DNA of 64,000 nucleotides from Sclerotinia nivalis (Eukaryota > Ascomycota > Leotiomycetes > Helotiales > Sclerotiniaceae): contig JAPEIS010000016.1 in the NCBI GenBank assembly GCA_029531795.1, positions 1,240,001 through 1,304,000 of the forward strand, in the 5' to 3' direction. Positions 1-13,108 of this stretch are shown piece after piece. Below the pieces are notes generated by a model. The model saw only the letters and a list, made by a program, of their open reading frames with translations, was not told the origin of the DNA and ran no database searches. Each line of letters starts with the position of its first letter. Position 1 is the first letter of the stretch. The position numbers and the translations under genes were made by a program.

Positions 1-1851
1 AAATAAAATTTTAAAACTAAATCTATTTTATATAATATATTTCAAGGATTTTATAAAAATCATTATTTTATTTTTAATAATTTTTATTGAAAAGCTATTC
101 AAGATTTTCATATTTGTTAAATTTGTATATAAATCATATACAAATTAAAAATCGAAAATTCAATCTTTAATATTTTCACGAAAAAAAATCGTAAAAAATC
201 TGAAATTCTCAATATTTCTTTGTATTCATATAAAAAATTCATAATTAAAATTTCATTTAATTAAATTAATTCGTTGTAAAGTTATTAATAGATGAAAATC
301 GTAGTTTTTGGTGTAAAATGGTGATCGGAATGAGGGGGTGGTCGGAAACTAGAGTGCTTGACTTAACTATATTCCCGAACGTATATCCCAACCCGACAAG
401 CTTAAGACTGAAATCCAGTAAATATAAGAAAGCGCACTCTTTATAAATCACCACTTTCAAACTTTATTACGTCAATAACTCCCAAAATGATATTCAACGA
501 TTAGCGCATCTCATTTATAGTAGTACACATATATAGTAAAAATTCTCAATATCCCGCTAATTACCATTACCGAATTCAAATAGGAGACTTCTCGGTTCCC
601 GACTTCTAATATATATAGTCAATAGTCGATAAGACCACAAACACTATCAAATTTTATCTTTTGGACATTCTAATCTTTCGATTCTTCGATAATTGATAGT
701 TGATAATGAGATTATAGTTTTCTCGGCTAAGGGTTTAGAGTATATACTTCGAGAATCCTATTTTTATAGTCTTAACTTACAGAGTCTTTTTCGATAGTGA
801 TCGTAGCGGATCTATTTTCTTCTATTAGAACAGTAATAATCCAGAACATAGCCCGTCTCTGAAGGTTTCAGTATTGGAGAGTCATGAAGATTTGAATACT
901 CTGGAAATGTAAATGGATTTAGGACTGGTCCGGAAACGGACTCGAGGATTTAATGGTTTTTCTTTCTTCAATGTTGAAATTTAGTCGGGACGTTTGTCCC
1001 GTATATTAGGTATCAGGTATCATATGAAAACCTATCAAAACATTCGAGCATTCTTCTTTTTTTCTTTCGCTTCAAAAATCGCAGTATTGATTCCAGCCAG
1101 TAAATCTCGATCGAAATAAAAAAAAAACTGGGTACTGGTAAGTGTTCCATCAAGCAATCGTATCGTCATAGATAGTTTCTCGGCCTCCATTGTTCAAATC
1201 ATCTTTCTATAAACAAAAGCAACGCACGAAGAGCTTCTGATCAAATTAAATCCTCGCTATTATTATAATAATAAAAATATACACTACTCTATTTTCCCTC
1301 CCTAATCTATTCCGCAGAACAAATTTACTATTCTAATAAACTATATCAATACAGCATCACTCTAATATCGCAGCAAAGTCCAAACTTCTTTCTCTTTCTC
1401 TTATAGCAAATGATATGAATTAACGTAGATAAATCTCTCCGTTCCTCGTACTCAGAACTCGAAAATGCGACGAAATATCTTGATTCATCATTCTATAATA
1501 CACAAGCTTGTTTTATTGATAGAAGCTAAAGTATTAATCATCTCTACTCACAACGAATATCTCAAATAAATCACTACACATCATTATAATCCTAAGATTT
1601 TCTACCAATCCTCATTCATTTCTTCTCTATATGATTTTGATATATATCTCAAGATCTATTTACTCTCTATCAATAAAAATTTAAATTCCTCCCTCGAAAA
1701 AATCGCGTAGTCTATCTATAACTAGCCACTTTGGTTCTTTATTATATTATACGTTCTGATTCGATATATTACCACTTTTAGTACTCGAATAATTTGAGAT
1801 AAATATAAATATATTATTAAGATTTTGTATATTTAATTTTATAGATCCAGT
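1..1851. other. AT-rich gene-free stretch
   Basis: No open frame of convincing length or composition on either strand. The base composition is strongly AT-rich, as in RIP-decayed fungal repeat DNA, and I recognise no element in it. Confidence 0.6.
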
Positions 1852-1971
1852 CTTGTGAATTCTTGATCTTGTAAATTCTTAATCTTGTAAATTCTTGATC
1901 TTGTAAATTCTTAATCTTGTAAATTCTTGATCTTGTAAATTCTTGATCTTGTGAATTCTTGATCTTATAAA
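1852..1971. repeat. 16-bp tandem repeat, about 7.5 copies
   Basis: The unit is CTTGTAAATTCTTGAT with G/A variants at two positions (CTTGTGAATT..., ...TTCTTAAT). Seven full copies are followed by a partial CTTATAAA. It is non-coding. Confidence 0.85.
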
Positions 1972-2218
1972 TATATTGAATATATCAAATCAAAATCTTA
2001 TAAAAATAAGAATTTTAAAATAGAAGAAAAGTTACAAATAACAAGAGATAGCTATCGCTATACTATAATATATTAAATAGAGTATATTGATGATATGATT
2101 TCTATATAAATAATTCAACGGCCCAAAACCCTCAAAAACTTAAACAAAATCTATACACCTATACACTCAAATCCTCCAAATAGCAATCCTACAGCAATCC
2201 TCTCTTTCCAAAAAAAAA

Positions 2219-2632
<414 letters not shown>

Positions 2633-2978
2633 ACAAATCCTCAAACTCCAAATCCTACATTCTATATATACAACAACAACCTCTTACACAAACCTTATAA
2701 TTCTCTACAAATAATTATATTATATTAATACAATATAATATAATACAATATCATTCAAAAGTATATATATATATTACAACGATTCAAATCAAATCAATAC
2801 CTTTAATATCAATCATTATCTACTTCCACTCTTTCCACTCTACTCTTTCCACTCTTTTCACTCTTTCCACTCTTTCCACCCTTTCCACTCTACCCTTTTC
2901 ACCCTTTAACTCTCATAATATATATATATATATATAATTCAAAAAACATACAAATACAAATACTTTTATCTATCCATC

Positions 2979-3263
2979 TGTTACGATCACGCAACAGTTT
3001 CGTCAAAACAAGAAACCTAAACGGAAGCGTTCTCATTTCGAATCATCAGCATAGGAATATCATCGATCAGTTTGGAATGTTTAGTAAACAAGCTTCTTTG
3101 TATTGCTTATAAAAGGACAGGAATAATGGCGAACTATAAGCGTTCTGATATCTCTTTATTGATTGAACTTAAAAATAATAGTTTATTCATGATTAGAAAG
3201 GGTAATGAAAAGTTTGGCTACGGTTTTACGACTAATTGATTCTTTGCCTATGTGATCTTAACA
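2979..3263 (+). mobile_element. Solo LTR, family A (285 bp)
   Basis: Begins TGTTACGATC and ends GATCTTAACA, with TGTTA/TAACA inverted ends. It is flanked on both sides by the direct repeat CCATC (2974-2978 and 3264-3268). The host is a CCAT-rich microsatellite, so this target duplication alone is weak evidence. The boundary is confirmed by the second copy at 3733-4017, which has the same length and ends. No internal element lies next to it, so it is read as a solo LTR left by LTR-LTR recombination. Confidence 0.85.
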
Positions 3264-3714
3264 CCATCCATCTATCCATCTATCCATCTATCCATCTATT
3301 CATCCATTCATCAACCACCATCTATTTATACTAATAAATACAATTTCTAATTTCTAATTTCTAATTTCTAATTTCCAATTTCTAATTTCTAATTTCTAAT
3401 TTCTAATCTTAACAATAACAAAAAACTACTATACCAAAAAGCAGACAGATAACCTTAACATGACTCCAAAAAGATCTATATAATTACTCCGATTCAACCT
3501 AGTTTAGAATAAAATACGCAACTTCAATTTAATCATTTTGTATCTATTTCTGTTCTGTTTACTAGAAGAGAAACGAAAGGGAATATATGAGAATTTACTA
3601 GTATTTGAATATAGTCAGATTTGAGATTGATTGATTGATTTTGAGTGGACGAGTAGTTTTATTATTATTATATTATTTTCACTATAGTTAATCTTAAATA
3701 TAATTGAATATAAT

Positions 3715-4213
3715 TGTCGGGATCACAGTTATTGTTAAGATCACATAGGCAAAGAATCAATTAGTCGTAAAACCGTAGCCAAACTTTTCATTACCCTTTC
3801 TAATCATGAATAAGATATTACTTTTAAGTTCAATCAATAAAGAGATATCAGAACGCTTATAGTTCGCCACCATTCCTGTCCTTTCATAAGCAATACAAAG
3901 AAGCTTGTTTACTAAACATTCCAAACTGATCGATGACGTTTCTACGCTGATGATTCGAAATGAGAATGCTTCCGTTTAGGTTTCTTGTTTTGACGAAACT
4001 GTTGCGTGATCGTAACAGTTATATGATCATGAACCGTAGTTAAATCATATGATCGTATTAGATCATGTGATCATAAGGGACTGTACGAGCTCCTTCAAAT
4101 ATATATTTAAGGAAGCTCGTTCTTTCAATATAAATAGTAACAATTAAGAATCAAGTTTTATCAAATAGATTAAAGTACTTTACATTTTGAACCTTACCAT
4201 TTCGATACCAACA
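3715..4213 (-). mobile_element. LTR, family B, split by a nested LTR
   Basis: Reverse-complement copy of the family B LTRs at 20028-20233 and 40856-41062. Here it reads TGTCGGGATC to GATACCAACA. Removing the nested family A LTR and its duplicated GTTAT leaves about 209 bp, matching the other copies. The flanks (ATAAT / CTAAT) are not a clean target duplication. The uninterrupted sister repeat at 16.2 kb continues with GAGGTAG, which is absent after 4213. This LTR may therefore be the 5' end of a larger element running right rather than a solo LTR. Strand follows the orientation of the other copies. Confidence 0.8.
3733..4017 (-). mobile_element. Solo LTR, family A, inverted, nested in family B LTR
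   Basis: Reverse complement of the LTR at 2979-3263, with the same 285-bp length and the same TG...CA ends. The flanking direct repeats are perfect (GTTAT at 3728-3732 and 4018-4022). It sits inside the family B LTR, so it inserted later. The two family A copies form a 285-bp inverted pair separated by 469 bp. Confidence 0.9.
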
Positions 4214-4651
4214 CTAATTAGTAATATCACAAATTAGAGGACTTGAATATCTTTAAGGAATACTGTTTTCCTGAAGGATCTTTTGAGAACCAGTTGAATC
4301 AATTTGAAGAGATATCAATCTCCAAACAAGTGGATACTGTTTCTACTTGGGTATCAAGAATATCGTTTTCTTGTTCTGTTAAGATATTGGTATACTAATA
4401 AATCAATTCTGAATACCGTTTTCAGAAGGAAATTCAAAGGAGTTCGATTGCTATTATAGTAATTAGATTCCTGCATCCATTATGTATTTTGTGTATGAAT
4501 TGTAGTACAAATACACTCTTTTTCTTTCTTTTGAAATATATTCTTTCAAGAATCTACAATTCAATAAACAATTTAAACAATATACTTTCCTATTCCATTT
4601 CCTTATTCCTTTCAAAAACATACTACTTACGAATCCGAAAACAAGAGCAAT

Positions 4652-5415
4652 ATGTCTGGAAAGATCTCCATTATGGATATACTAAATCCATTACCTGATG
4701 GTTATAATTATTCTGTTGCAAAGAAGAAATTCAGAAATTGGATTGCTACAAGAAAGGATAAATATGGAAACGCTAAAATCATCAACGATTATATTATATT
4801 CAAATACCTTCAATATGATAAAGAACAGATTATCGATTACGATTTTATGGAAATCCTATGGAACGATTTCGAAGGCTTCAAATTAAAGCATTTCAGTGTT
4901 GTCGATAAAACAGAACTTCAAAAACTCAGGAAAGTTCTATGTATTAATGAAGTATTCGTATTGAAAGACAGTGTAGAACCCGATCAAGCATTCTATATTG
5001 CTATAAGGATAAGAGATTATATTTCATAGATAGAATAACAGATCAAAGAATATCTAAAAGATAATAGTATTTTATTATCTAAGTTTCGATTAGGAGAGTG
5101 TCTATATCAGATCGCTATAGATTACAATCGAAATATTAAAGAAGATCTATTTTCAAAAGTATTTCAATAAAAAGAAGAAGAAGAAGAAGAAGGAGATAAT
5201 TCAAACGAACAATCCGATATCGATAATAGCGAAGAGAAAAAGAAAGGAGGAAGAATAGAAAATAGTTATCAATCATTTATCAATCTTTCAAGGATCTATA
5301 ATGATAATGAAAAATATGAAGGGGATGATGATAATTTTGACTACAAACTTTCAATCTTTTGGGAAATGATACGATGAATAGAAATTCCAAGAGAATTACT
5401 CTTTAAAGTATTTTC
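4652..5415 (+). pseudogene. Decayed retroelement-like ORF (unidentified)
   Basis: An ATG at 4652 opens a 125-codon frame (MSGKISIMDIL...). The same frame continues past a TAG at about 5027 and a few further TAG/TAA/TGA codons to about 5415, where the Gypsy element interrupts it. All the stops are one C-to-T or G-to-A step from Gln, Arg or Trp codons, as RIP would make. The encoded protein is charged, with a Glu run (KEEEEEEGDN) at about 5170-5200 and no cysteines in a zinc-knuckle pattern. Its position downstream of the family B LTR suggests a gag-like first ORF of that element, but I recognise no domain. Confidence 0.45.
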
Positions 5416-5429
5416 TATTATGTTTAAAG

Positions 5430-5592
5430 TGTTACGGGTTCACCTCCCTTCACCTGCACGTGATCATGTGTGCCTTAGGCACACATGCATACACTCACTT
5501 CTATATAGTCAGGTTACCTCCTTGACCTTCTTCTCCTCCTCGTAGTACAACAATAGATCAAACCTACACATACCTTTTCCCTTACCGTGATA
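5430..5592 (+). repeat. 5' LTR of the Gypsy element
   Basis: Starts TGTTACGGG and ends CCGTGATA; same length as the 3' LTR. It contains a perfect hairpin at about 5465-5487 (CATGTGTGCC, TTA loop, GGCACACATG). I found no clear tRNA-complementary primer site just downstream. Confidence 0.9.
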
Positions 5593-5877
5593 GTTTGTAC
5601 TACCCTTTCAAAGGCTCCGTCACTTTACAAAATGATCTGGCCTTGCCAAATCATTTGCAGGCTTCTGTATCTGTTTTCAATTGCCTTTACACTATCGTAA
5701 CTCGCCTGCTTTTGTACAATCGCGTTTCTTATCTGCTTTTGCATAGCTTCTGATCCTTGATTGCTTTTGTACGATTGTATTTATTCGTAGACTTCTATAT
5801 CTGTTTTTGATTGCTTTTATACAATCACAAATTCCCTATCGATTACTTTATGCAATTGTAATTCTTTTTACAATAAC

Positions 5878-7170
5878 TTCCGGTTCTACATCCGCTAGTA
5901 ATGCAACTCCTACTTCTATCGAAGGAATTCGTACCGAAATCCAACGAATCTTCAACCAATAATCTACTATTATACAAATCCTAACAGAATTGGATACTCC
6001 AGTAACACCAAACCTTATTACCGGTTTTAACGAACAAACTGTTTACCTGAATTATGTTTTCTCTATTATCGAAGATCGCTTTACTATTCAAGTTACCCAT
6101 ATCGTTACTTAAACAAATAAGATCGAAGAATTCAAAACGGAAAACGTCGAGCTTCTTCGCATTCTAGTCGGCAAGCAAGCTCAGCTGGACGCTGGTGGTA
6201 CTGCCATTAGCTAGAAACTGACCATTCCCCATCAAACTCAAAAGAACCCACCCGTTTTTAAAAGCGAAAGATCTAATATTCTCGTTCGACAAAAGGATTA
6301 TCAATCCTGAAAATTGGATTTGCAACTTTATTAGATGATCGATTTACAACTTTTTACTTCCGAACAAAAGAAGATTAGTTATGCTATTAGTCTTCTCGAT
6401 GGTTAAATGCGATAAGAGTGTATTACGGATATCACCAGATTCGTTAACAATTCCACTTGTTTCGATTCTGCTATTTCGTTTTTGGCCAAATTGAACAAAT
6501 TATATATCTCTATGGATATCGAAAGGGAAGCCTCGCTCAAATTCGACAAGTTTTCTATAGGTTCAAAGGAATCCTTTTCGGCTTTCTTTTCTACATTGTC
6601 TCATCTTGTTAATTCTTGTTACAAGTCTAATCGCAAGATTGTTAACGTAATAAAGCAAAAAATTACAACCCCCCTTCGAACTTTGATCATTGGTGATTCG
6701 AACCCTTGCACAGCCGACGATGTTGATGGTTGGCAAAAGAAATTCTCTACTTAGAGTCAGAATCTTTGTAACGCTGAGTATTATAACAAAAATTCTGGTA
6801 AAGCATTTATTACTAACAATGATTCTATAGATCTTGATATAATAAAACAAAAAGGATAACAGAAAAAGGATTTGCAAAATAAGAAAAAGAAGTTTAATTT
6901 TACGGTTTCTTGCAATTGTTGTAGTAGGATCGGTTATCTTTAGATTGATTATTATATTATTTATGATATCAATGATAATCTTCTTTCTGACAAACAAATT
7001 CTCGTTAATACTTTTTCCAATTGCAATACCGTTGTCTCAACTAATCTGGCTTCTAATCAATACACTACTGTTTCAGCTTTTCGAGGTGCTAATAGATTTA
7101 ATAATAATTATAATGGATTTCGAGGAGGATATATTGGTAATTGGGTACAAAGCCAACAATACCTGAATCA
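5878..7170 (+). pseudogene. Gypsy gag, decayed
   Basis: Open segments in one broad reading direction encode a capsid-like protein. A Gln/Thr/Ile-rich N-terminus is followed by a helical section around 6480-6750 (MAKLNKLYISMDIERE...), typical of the position where gag binds the assembling particle. A zinc-knuckle remnant lies at about 6912-6945: C-x-C-C-x3-G-Y, where the expected CCHC His appears as Tyr (CAT to TAT). Several TAG/TAA/TGA stops break the frame at former Gln, Arg or Trp codons. This decay matches RIP, and no functional capsid can be made. Confidence 0.75.
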
Positions 7171-7226
7171 GGTACAATAGTAAGGCTATATCGAGTTAGA
7201 GGAGGTTGTCTTTATACCCAATTCAG

Positions 7227-10200
7227 TCAAGGAAAGTCCTGAATAGGGAAAAGATTAACCTTTACGAAAAATCGTTCGTGAAGGAATACTAAGGGCAAGA
7301 AGGTAAATCGAGGAATGAATAGAGATAAACCATTGCAGTTTAACTCTATGAATAGCAAATCTCTATTTGTTAAAACCATTATGTTTTTTGTGTATGAAAA
7401 TCCTTTTATTGTTACAAATCTCATTGATAATGAATACTTTAAAGAAACCTTTGCTGATCGTTCTTTTGCTTTCAAACACAATATTGAAATACAACTCTTA
7501 CCTCACCCTCGCGAATTCCGATTTACCGATAGAAAGGTCGCCGATAGAATTATAGAATATTTTGTAATAGAAATCACTATAGAGGATCACTATAAATATT
7601 GGTTTTTTTATATTACCTAGCTTTCATCAGAGATACTATTAATCTTTGGTTTATTATGGTTACAACGCTATAATTCTATTATCAACTAAACAAAGATAAG
7701 TTTAATATTCTCTTTAAATTATTATGCTTTCAATTGCTTGGCGTATTATGATTCAGAGCCAGTTACTGTACCAACGATCCCATCTCCGATCAAAAAACAA
7801 AAGGATCTAACAAAAGTTACTTTACAACAAATCGTTGATGCTATCGAACCTTTAAATAAATTCCTTACCGATCCTGATATAAAAGCTAAATATACAATTT
7901 ATAAATACCGTTTTCTATATATCAAGGATTGTTTAAAAAACGATATCGATTGTTTACTTATTTAAACACTTTCTACTTTTAAAAGAACTTCTTATAAAAA
8001 ACCTTCTATTGAAGAGATACTAAATAAAAGTTATATATTATAATCTAACGATTCTTCTATTAACCTTGAATTTCAACAGGGTTTGATACCTGATATGAAT
8101 CATTATCGAACAAAGCACTACAAAGAACCAAATAATCAAGTACAAATGATTCCCAATTGTCTACGTCCAAAATCGATCTTAAAGATTGCAAATCGATGTC
8201 GGCCTATTTACAATCCAAAAAACCGTTTGCCCCCGTTTTCTATTAAGGAATTCCCTATACCTATTTACAAAGATACAAGCCCAAATATAAATGATATTCG
8301 TTGATTGCAAACTTCTAGCTTTGTTTCGTTTTGTCAACAAGATAACATTCAGGCTATCCGATTGACATAGGATGAATTGGATACCGTACAGAAAACTGTT
8401 GAGCAAGATCATCTGCAATAGACTACGTTGTCCTCGATACTCACAAAAGGGGATTTTCGATCGATTTTACAAGGGTAAGGCAATATAATAGAGATGTTTT
8501 TTAGAACTTTACTGCAACTTTATGATTTTATATACGATTGTTACAAGCCGTTCCATTTGCGAAAAATCTCTAAAACTAATATCGATAAATTTTTAATCAG
8601 CAAACCTTCTTTTAGTGATGATCAAATACGACAAAGGTTTTCTATATAGTTATAAGACAAACTTCCTGTTTTCCTTTTACATTATACAAATAAATTGCCG
8701 CCTCATCGAATTTGGGATCACAAAATTGAATTGATACTTGGTAAAAAGCTATTTTATTTCAAAAACCGTTCTTTATCGCCAATAAAGTTGATAATAGTAT
8801 ACAAATGGCTTGATGATAATCTCTCCAAGGGGTTCATTCGGGAATCGAGATCGTAGTGTGTTTTTCTTTTGCTATTAATTGTCAAGTCGGGAGGGGGGGT
8901 TTACATTTGTCAAGATTATCGAGGATTAAATAATGTTACTATAAAGAATCGTTATCCATTATTTATCGTTCGCGAAATGCTGAACACTCTTTACAATACA
9001 AAAATTTACACCAAACTTAATATCATTACAATATTCAACAAATTACGAATCGCCGAAAAAGATAAATGGAAAATTATATTCATTATTCGTTTTGGTCTTT
9101 TTGAATTTTTGATTATACCTTTCGGTCTCTGCAATGCGCCTGTATCGTTCCAATATTATATCAATCATATACTTTTCGATAAGTTGGACAAGTATTGTAT
9201 TGTATATTTCGATAACATCCTAATCTACTTTGATAATCCTGTAGAGCATAAAAAGCATATCCGCCAAGTAATTCAAAAGTTAATGAATACTGGATTACAG
9301 ATTGATATTAACAAATGCGAATTCGAAACTACAAAGACAAAATATTTGGATCTTATCATTACAATCGAAAGTATCGAAATGGATCAAGAAAAGATCACGA
9401 CTATTACATCTTGGAAATTGCCTTTATATGTAAAGGATTTACAACGATTTCTTAGTTTCGCCAATTTCTATCGACGTTTTATAAAAGATTTTTCAAAGAT
9501 TTGTCGCTCTCTCAACGATCTCTTGCGGAAGAATATTATATAGAATTAGACTACAGATCATACAAAGGCTTTTGACACTTTAAAAAGAGCTTTCACAATA
9601 ACACCGGTTTTGGTATACTTTGATTACAAACGGAAAACTGTTTTGGAAACCGATGCTTCCGATTGGACTTCAGAAAGAGTTTTCTCGCAATACAATGATA
9701 ATAACGTTTTACATCCAATCGCTTACTTTTCATCTAAATATACAACAATAGAATGCAATTATAAGATCTACAATAAAGAACTACTCGTTATTATCAAAAC
9801 AATGAAAGAATAACACCCAAAGTTCCAAAACTCACAAAAGAAGTTCGAGATTCTCACTGATTACAAGAACCTCGAATATTTTATAACTACAAAAGCTCTC
9901 AATCAACAACAAATACGATGATCTGAATTTCTATCTCAATATAATTTCCGTATAATCTATCGATCAGGAAACAAAACTATTCGATTAGATACACTAAATA
10001 GAAAACACAAAGATCAATTGTATCACTCTGATCCAAACAATAAGCATCTAAAGAATCGAGAATGCGTTATCCTCCCTTAGAATTGTTTTGACGACGACCT
10101 TTATAAGGATTTGATTAGATATATCAATTTGGCACCAGTAAAGACAATAGTACTATTTTACGATCAACCAATTGATGCCTTAATCGATACAGTGTATACT

Positions 10201-11938
10201 AAATCCGATATCGTAGATCAATTTATCTTTACTCTTAACAATTCATCGGTGATTAAATAACCAAAAGAGCATTGTAAAACCCTCCGGATCGCTATACAAG
10301 ATTGTTCAATCCAAAATAATAGAATTTACTACCGGGATAAGATTTAGGTTCCATCAGATGATGAACTCAAATTCCAAATTATCTATCGAATTCATTCTTC
10401 TAGTCCTGTTGGCCATCCTAATCGAATTAAAACGATCGATCTTGTCTCTCGTATATACTAATGGCCTAATATACATTTGGAGATCGTATCCTATGTGAAG
10501 GCCTACGAACTTTGTATTCGTACTAAATCGTCTAAATCGACGCCTCCCGGATTTTTGAAACTGCTGCCTGTCCTTTTTCGCATGTAATCTGATATCTCAA
10601 TCGATTATATTATATTGCTTCCGGATTGCATTTGTTATAATTCTACCTATAAATATATCTTGATGGTAATCTACAAATTAACCAAAATGAAATATTTCAT
10701 TGATATACATATACTAACGATAGAGAAGCTAATCGATGCTTTTATTAATTGTATTTATATACTTCATGAACTTCCGGATAATATCATTTCCGATTGAGGA
10801 ATGCAGTTTGTATTAGGATTCTGGTTACAACTCTCGGAGCGGTTGGGAGTTACTTTAAAACATTCTTCAGCTTTTCATTCTCAAATAGATAGTCAGATTG
10901 AATGTATTAATTCGGTTCTGGAACAGTATTTACTGTCACGGGGTCCCCGTATATGGTATACGGAGACCGCTCGGGTTCCGACCCGTAGGAGTCGGACCTC
11001 GGATAAGTGTAGGCTAGCCCCGGTCGGGGCTAGCGCTACACATAAATGTGTTTAAGGAACCGTTCCTTCTATAGAAACGTAGCTCTTCGAGCTACGTCTT
11101 ATCAATAAAAGTGATTTCTGTTATCCTGTCTGCTGCCTCCGTGATATTTACAAGCTTTTGTTAACTATCATCAAGACGATTGGTTGGATTGGCTACCCTT
11201 AGCCGAATTTGTATTCAATAATTTGGTTTCTGAAATAACTAATTGTTCATCTTTCTTCGTCAATTACGGCTTTAATCTATACCTAGGTATTGAGCTTAGT
11301 AAACCTTGCCCATTGGATATGATTCTAGTACAAAAACGGGAATTCTTTAAAAGTAATAGAATCGTAAATCGTATAGAATGTATCTTGAAGCAATTTCGTG
11401 CTTTTGTATAACAAACAATTGCTATTTATAAGGATTATACTAACCGCCATCGCTCTGACTCATTTTGTTATACAGTTGGCCAGAAAGTCTTTATCAATAC
11501 CAAGAATATAAAGACTTCATACAAAACAAAAAAACTAGATGATAAATGGATCAGCTTTTACAAGATTATCAAAGTTTATCCTTATATTTATCTTATTCAA
11601 TTGCCTGAGAATATTAAAATCTTCTTTGTTTTTCATCATTCTCTTTTACTTTCAATTCATACTAATCCTTACTTCCCGATTCAAACAATGATTAACAAAT
11701 CAGAATCTCTGATTACACAGAATAGAATTTTGGAGTGGAACAACGATAAAAATGAATCTATTCAGAAATGGATATTTGAAGGAGTTCTAAATAATCACAA
11801 TAAGGATGGCTATCATTATTTGATCAAATGAAGATATTACACACCAACTTGGCAATCAGTTAATGATTTAAAAAATAACGAGAAGGTTCTTATCGAATAT
11901 CATCGCCTTCATTTAGAGAAGTTAGAGCTACCAGCTTG
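7227..11938 (+). pseudogene. Gypsy pol (protease-RT-RNase H-integrase-chromodomain), decayed
   Basis: Protease remnant at 7315-7620, with the aspartate motif degraded (LIDNEY in place of a D-[ST]-G type core). Reverse transcriptase at about 8740-9540 keeps the QDYRGLN and FGLCNAP motifs, but the catalytic YxDD box reads YFDN (9205-9216), a G-to-A change. RNase H at 9610-9960 has LETDASD and the NKELL motif. The integrase zinc-binding remnant (HSS...H...C-x2-C region) is at about 10390-10530 and the core at about 10590-11410. A chromodomain-like tail (EGVLNNHNKDGYHYLIK, then TPTWQSVNDLK) is at about 11780-11875. Multiple RIP-type stops and a nested solo LTR disrupt the frame. Confidence 0.88.
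10934..11146 (+). mobile_element. Solo LTR, family D (213 bp), inside Gypsy integrase
   Basis: Begins TGTCACGGGG and ends CCTCCGTGATA, with perfect TTTAC target duplications (10929-10933 and 11147-11151). An AATAAA-like motif (CAATAAAAGTG) lies near the 3' end. It is GC-richer than its host and free of obvious RIP, so it inserted after the Gypsy element decayed or is too short for RIP. It contains a chain of inverted repeats, the largest at 11007-11042. A near-identical copy is at 15043-15255. Confidence 0.93.
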
Positions 11939-12221
11939 AATTTTAAAGCATCCCGATGCTATTATATTACAATCGGAACCACAGAATTTGCAATCGGAGT
12001 TATACAGTACGATTGCTACACCTACTCTACGAAGATCCACTTGCACCAAGATTGTTCGCTTCACTTAAAGATATATTATGTATTATAACAATAAGGGATA
12101 TAATATTATTAAAGAATATCATATGTTTTTTATTCAGGGATCTAATTGAGGAAAGAGATCTATATTTTTTCTTTATTTTTCTTTATTTTTTAATACTTAT
12201 TTGGGGTCAAATGGGTTTCTT

Positions 12222-12234
12222 GAGGAGGGGGTAC
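12222..12234 (+). promoter_or_regulatory. Polypurine tract of the Gypsy element
   Basis: GAGGAGGGGGTAC lies directly before the TG of the 3' LTR. This is the expected position and composition for the plus-strand primer site of an LTR retrotransposon. Confidence 0.8.
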
Positions 12235-12397
12235 TGTTACGGGTTCATCTCCCTTCACCTGCACGTGATCATGTATGCCTTAGGCACACATGCATACACT
12301 CACTTCTATATAGTCAGATCACCTCCTTGACCTTCTTCTCCTCCTCGTAGTACAACAATAGATCAAACCTACACATACCTTTTCCCTCACCGTGATA
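12235..12397 (+). repeat. 3' LTR of the Gypsy element
   Basis: Same 163-bp length and ends as the 5' LTR. It differs at a few sites, mostly transitions, including one that breaks the hairpin (CATGTATGCC instead of CATGTGTGCC). Such divergence cannot be turned into an age because RIP inflates it. Confidence 0.9.
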
Positions 12398-13108
12398 CAA
12401 AGGATAGCTATCGCTATTCTATAATATATTGAATGAAGTATATTGATAATATAATTGCTATCCAAACAGCTCAACGATTTAAAACTCTCAAAAACTTAAA
12501 CAAAATCTATACACCTATACACTCAAATACTCAAATACTCAAATACTTAAATACTCAAATACTCAAATATCTAAATAGTAATCCCCCCTTTTTAAACAAA
12601 CAAATAAATAAATATTCAAACATTCAAACATTCAAATATTCAAACAACAATCTCCCCTTTTCAAAAAAAAATTTAAAAAAAAACATACTCCCAAATCCCT
12701 CAAATCTCTCAAATCCCTCAAATCTTATATTCTATATCTTATATCCTACATCGTATATCCTATATCTTATATTCTATATATACAATAACAAACCCTTATA
12801 CAAATCTTATAATTCTCTACAAATATTATATTAATATAATATAATACAATATAATACAATATCACTCAAGAGTATATATATATTATAACGATTTAAATCA
12901 ATCCCTTCAATCTCTTTAATACCTTCAATCCCTTCAATCTCTTCAATATCTAGAAATATCAATCATTATTAACTTTCACTCTTTCCACTTTTTCCACTCT
13001 TTCCACTCTTTCCACCCTTTCCACTCTACTCTTTCCACCCTTTCCCTCTCATAATATATATATATATACATATCAAAAAACATACAAATACTTTTATCCA
13101 TCCATCTA

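Larger units (their letters stand above)
5430..12397 (+). mobile_element. Ty3/Gypsy chromovirus-type LTR retrotransposon, full length but inactive
   Basis: Two 163-bp LTRs (5430-5592 and 12235-12397) with TGTTACGG...CCGTGATA ends bound an interior in standard Gypsy order: gag with a CCHC remnant, protease, reverse transcriptase, RNase H, integrase with a zinc-binding H2C2 remnant, and a C-terminal chromodomain remnant. The flanking pentamers are TAAAG and CAAAG, one C/T transition apart, consistent with a RIP-altered target duplication. Every coding block has stops or lost catalytic residues, so it cannot move on its own. A younger solo LTR (10934-11146) sits in the integrase region. Confidence 0.92.

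Noticed and set aside
4474..4698. Overlapping 69-residue ORF before the retroelement-like frame
   Set aside because: Ends inside the better frame that starts at 4652 and has Ile/Tyr-rich composition typical of AT-rich non-coding DNA.
6685..6720. B-box-like GGGTTCGAATC on the minus strand
   Set aside because: Lies within gag coding sequence, with no A box or cloverleaf around it; chance match.
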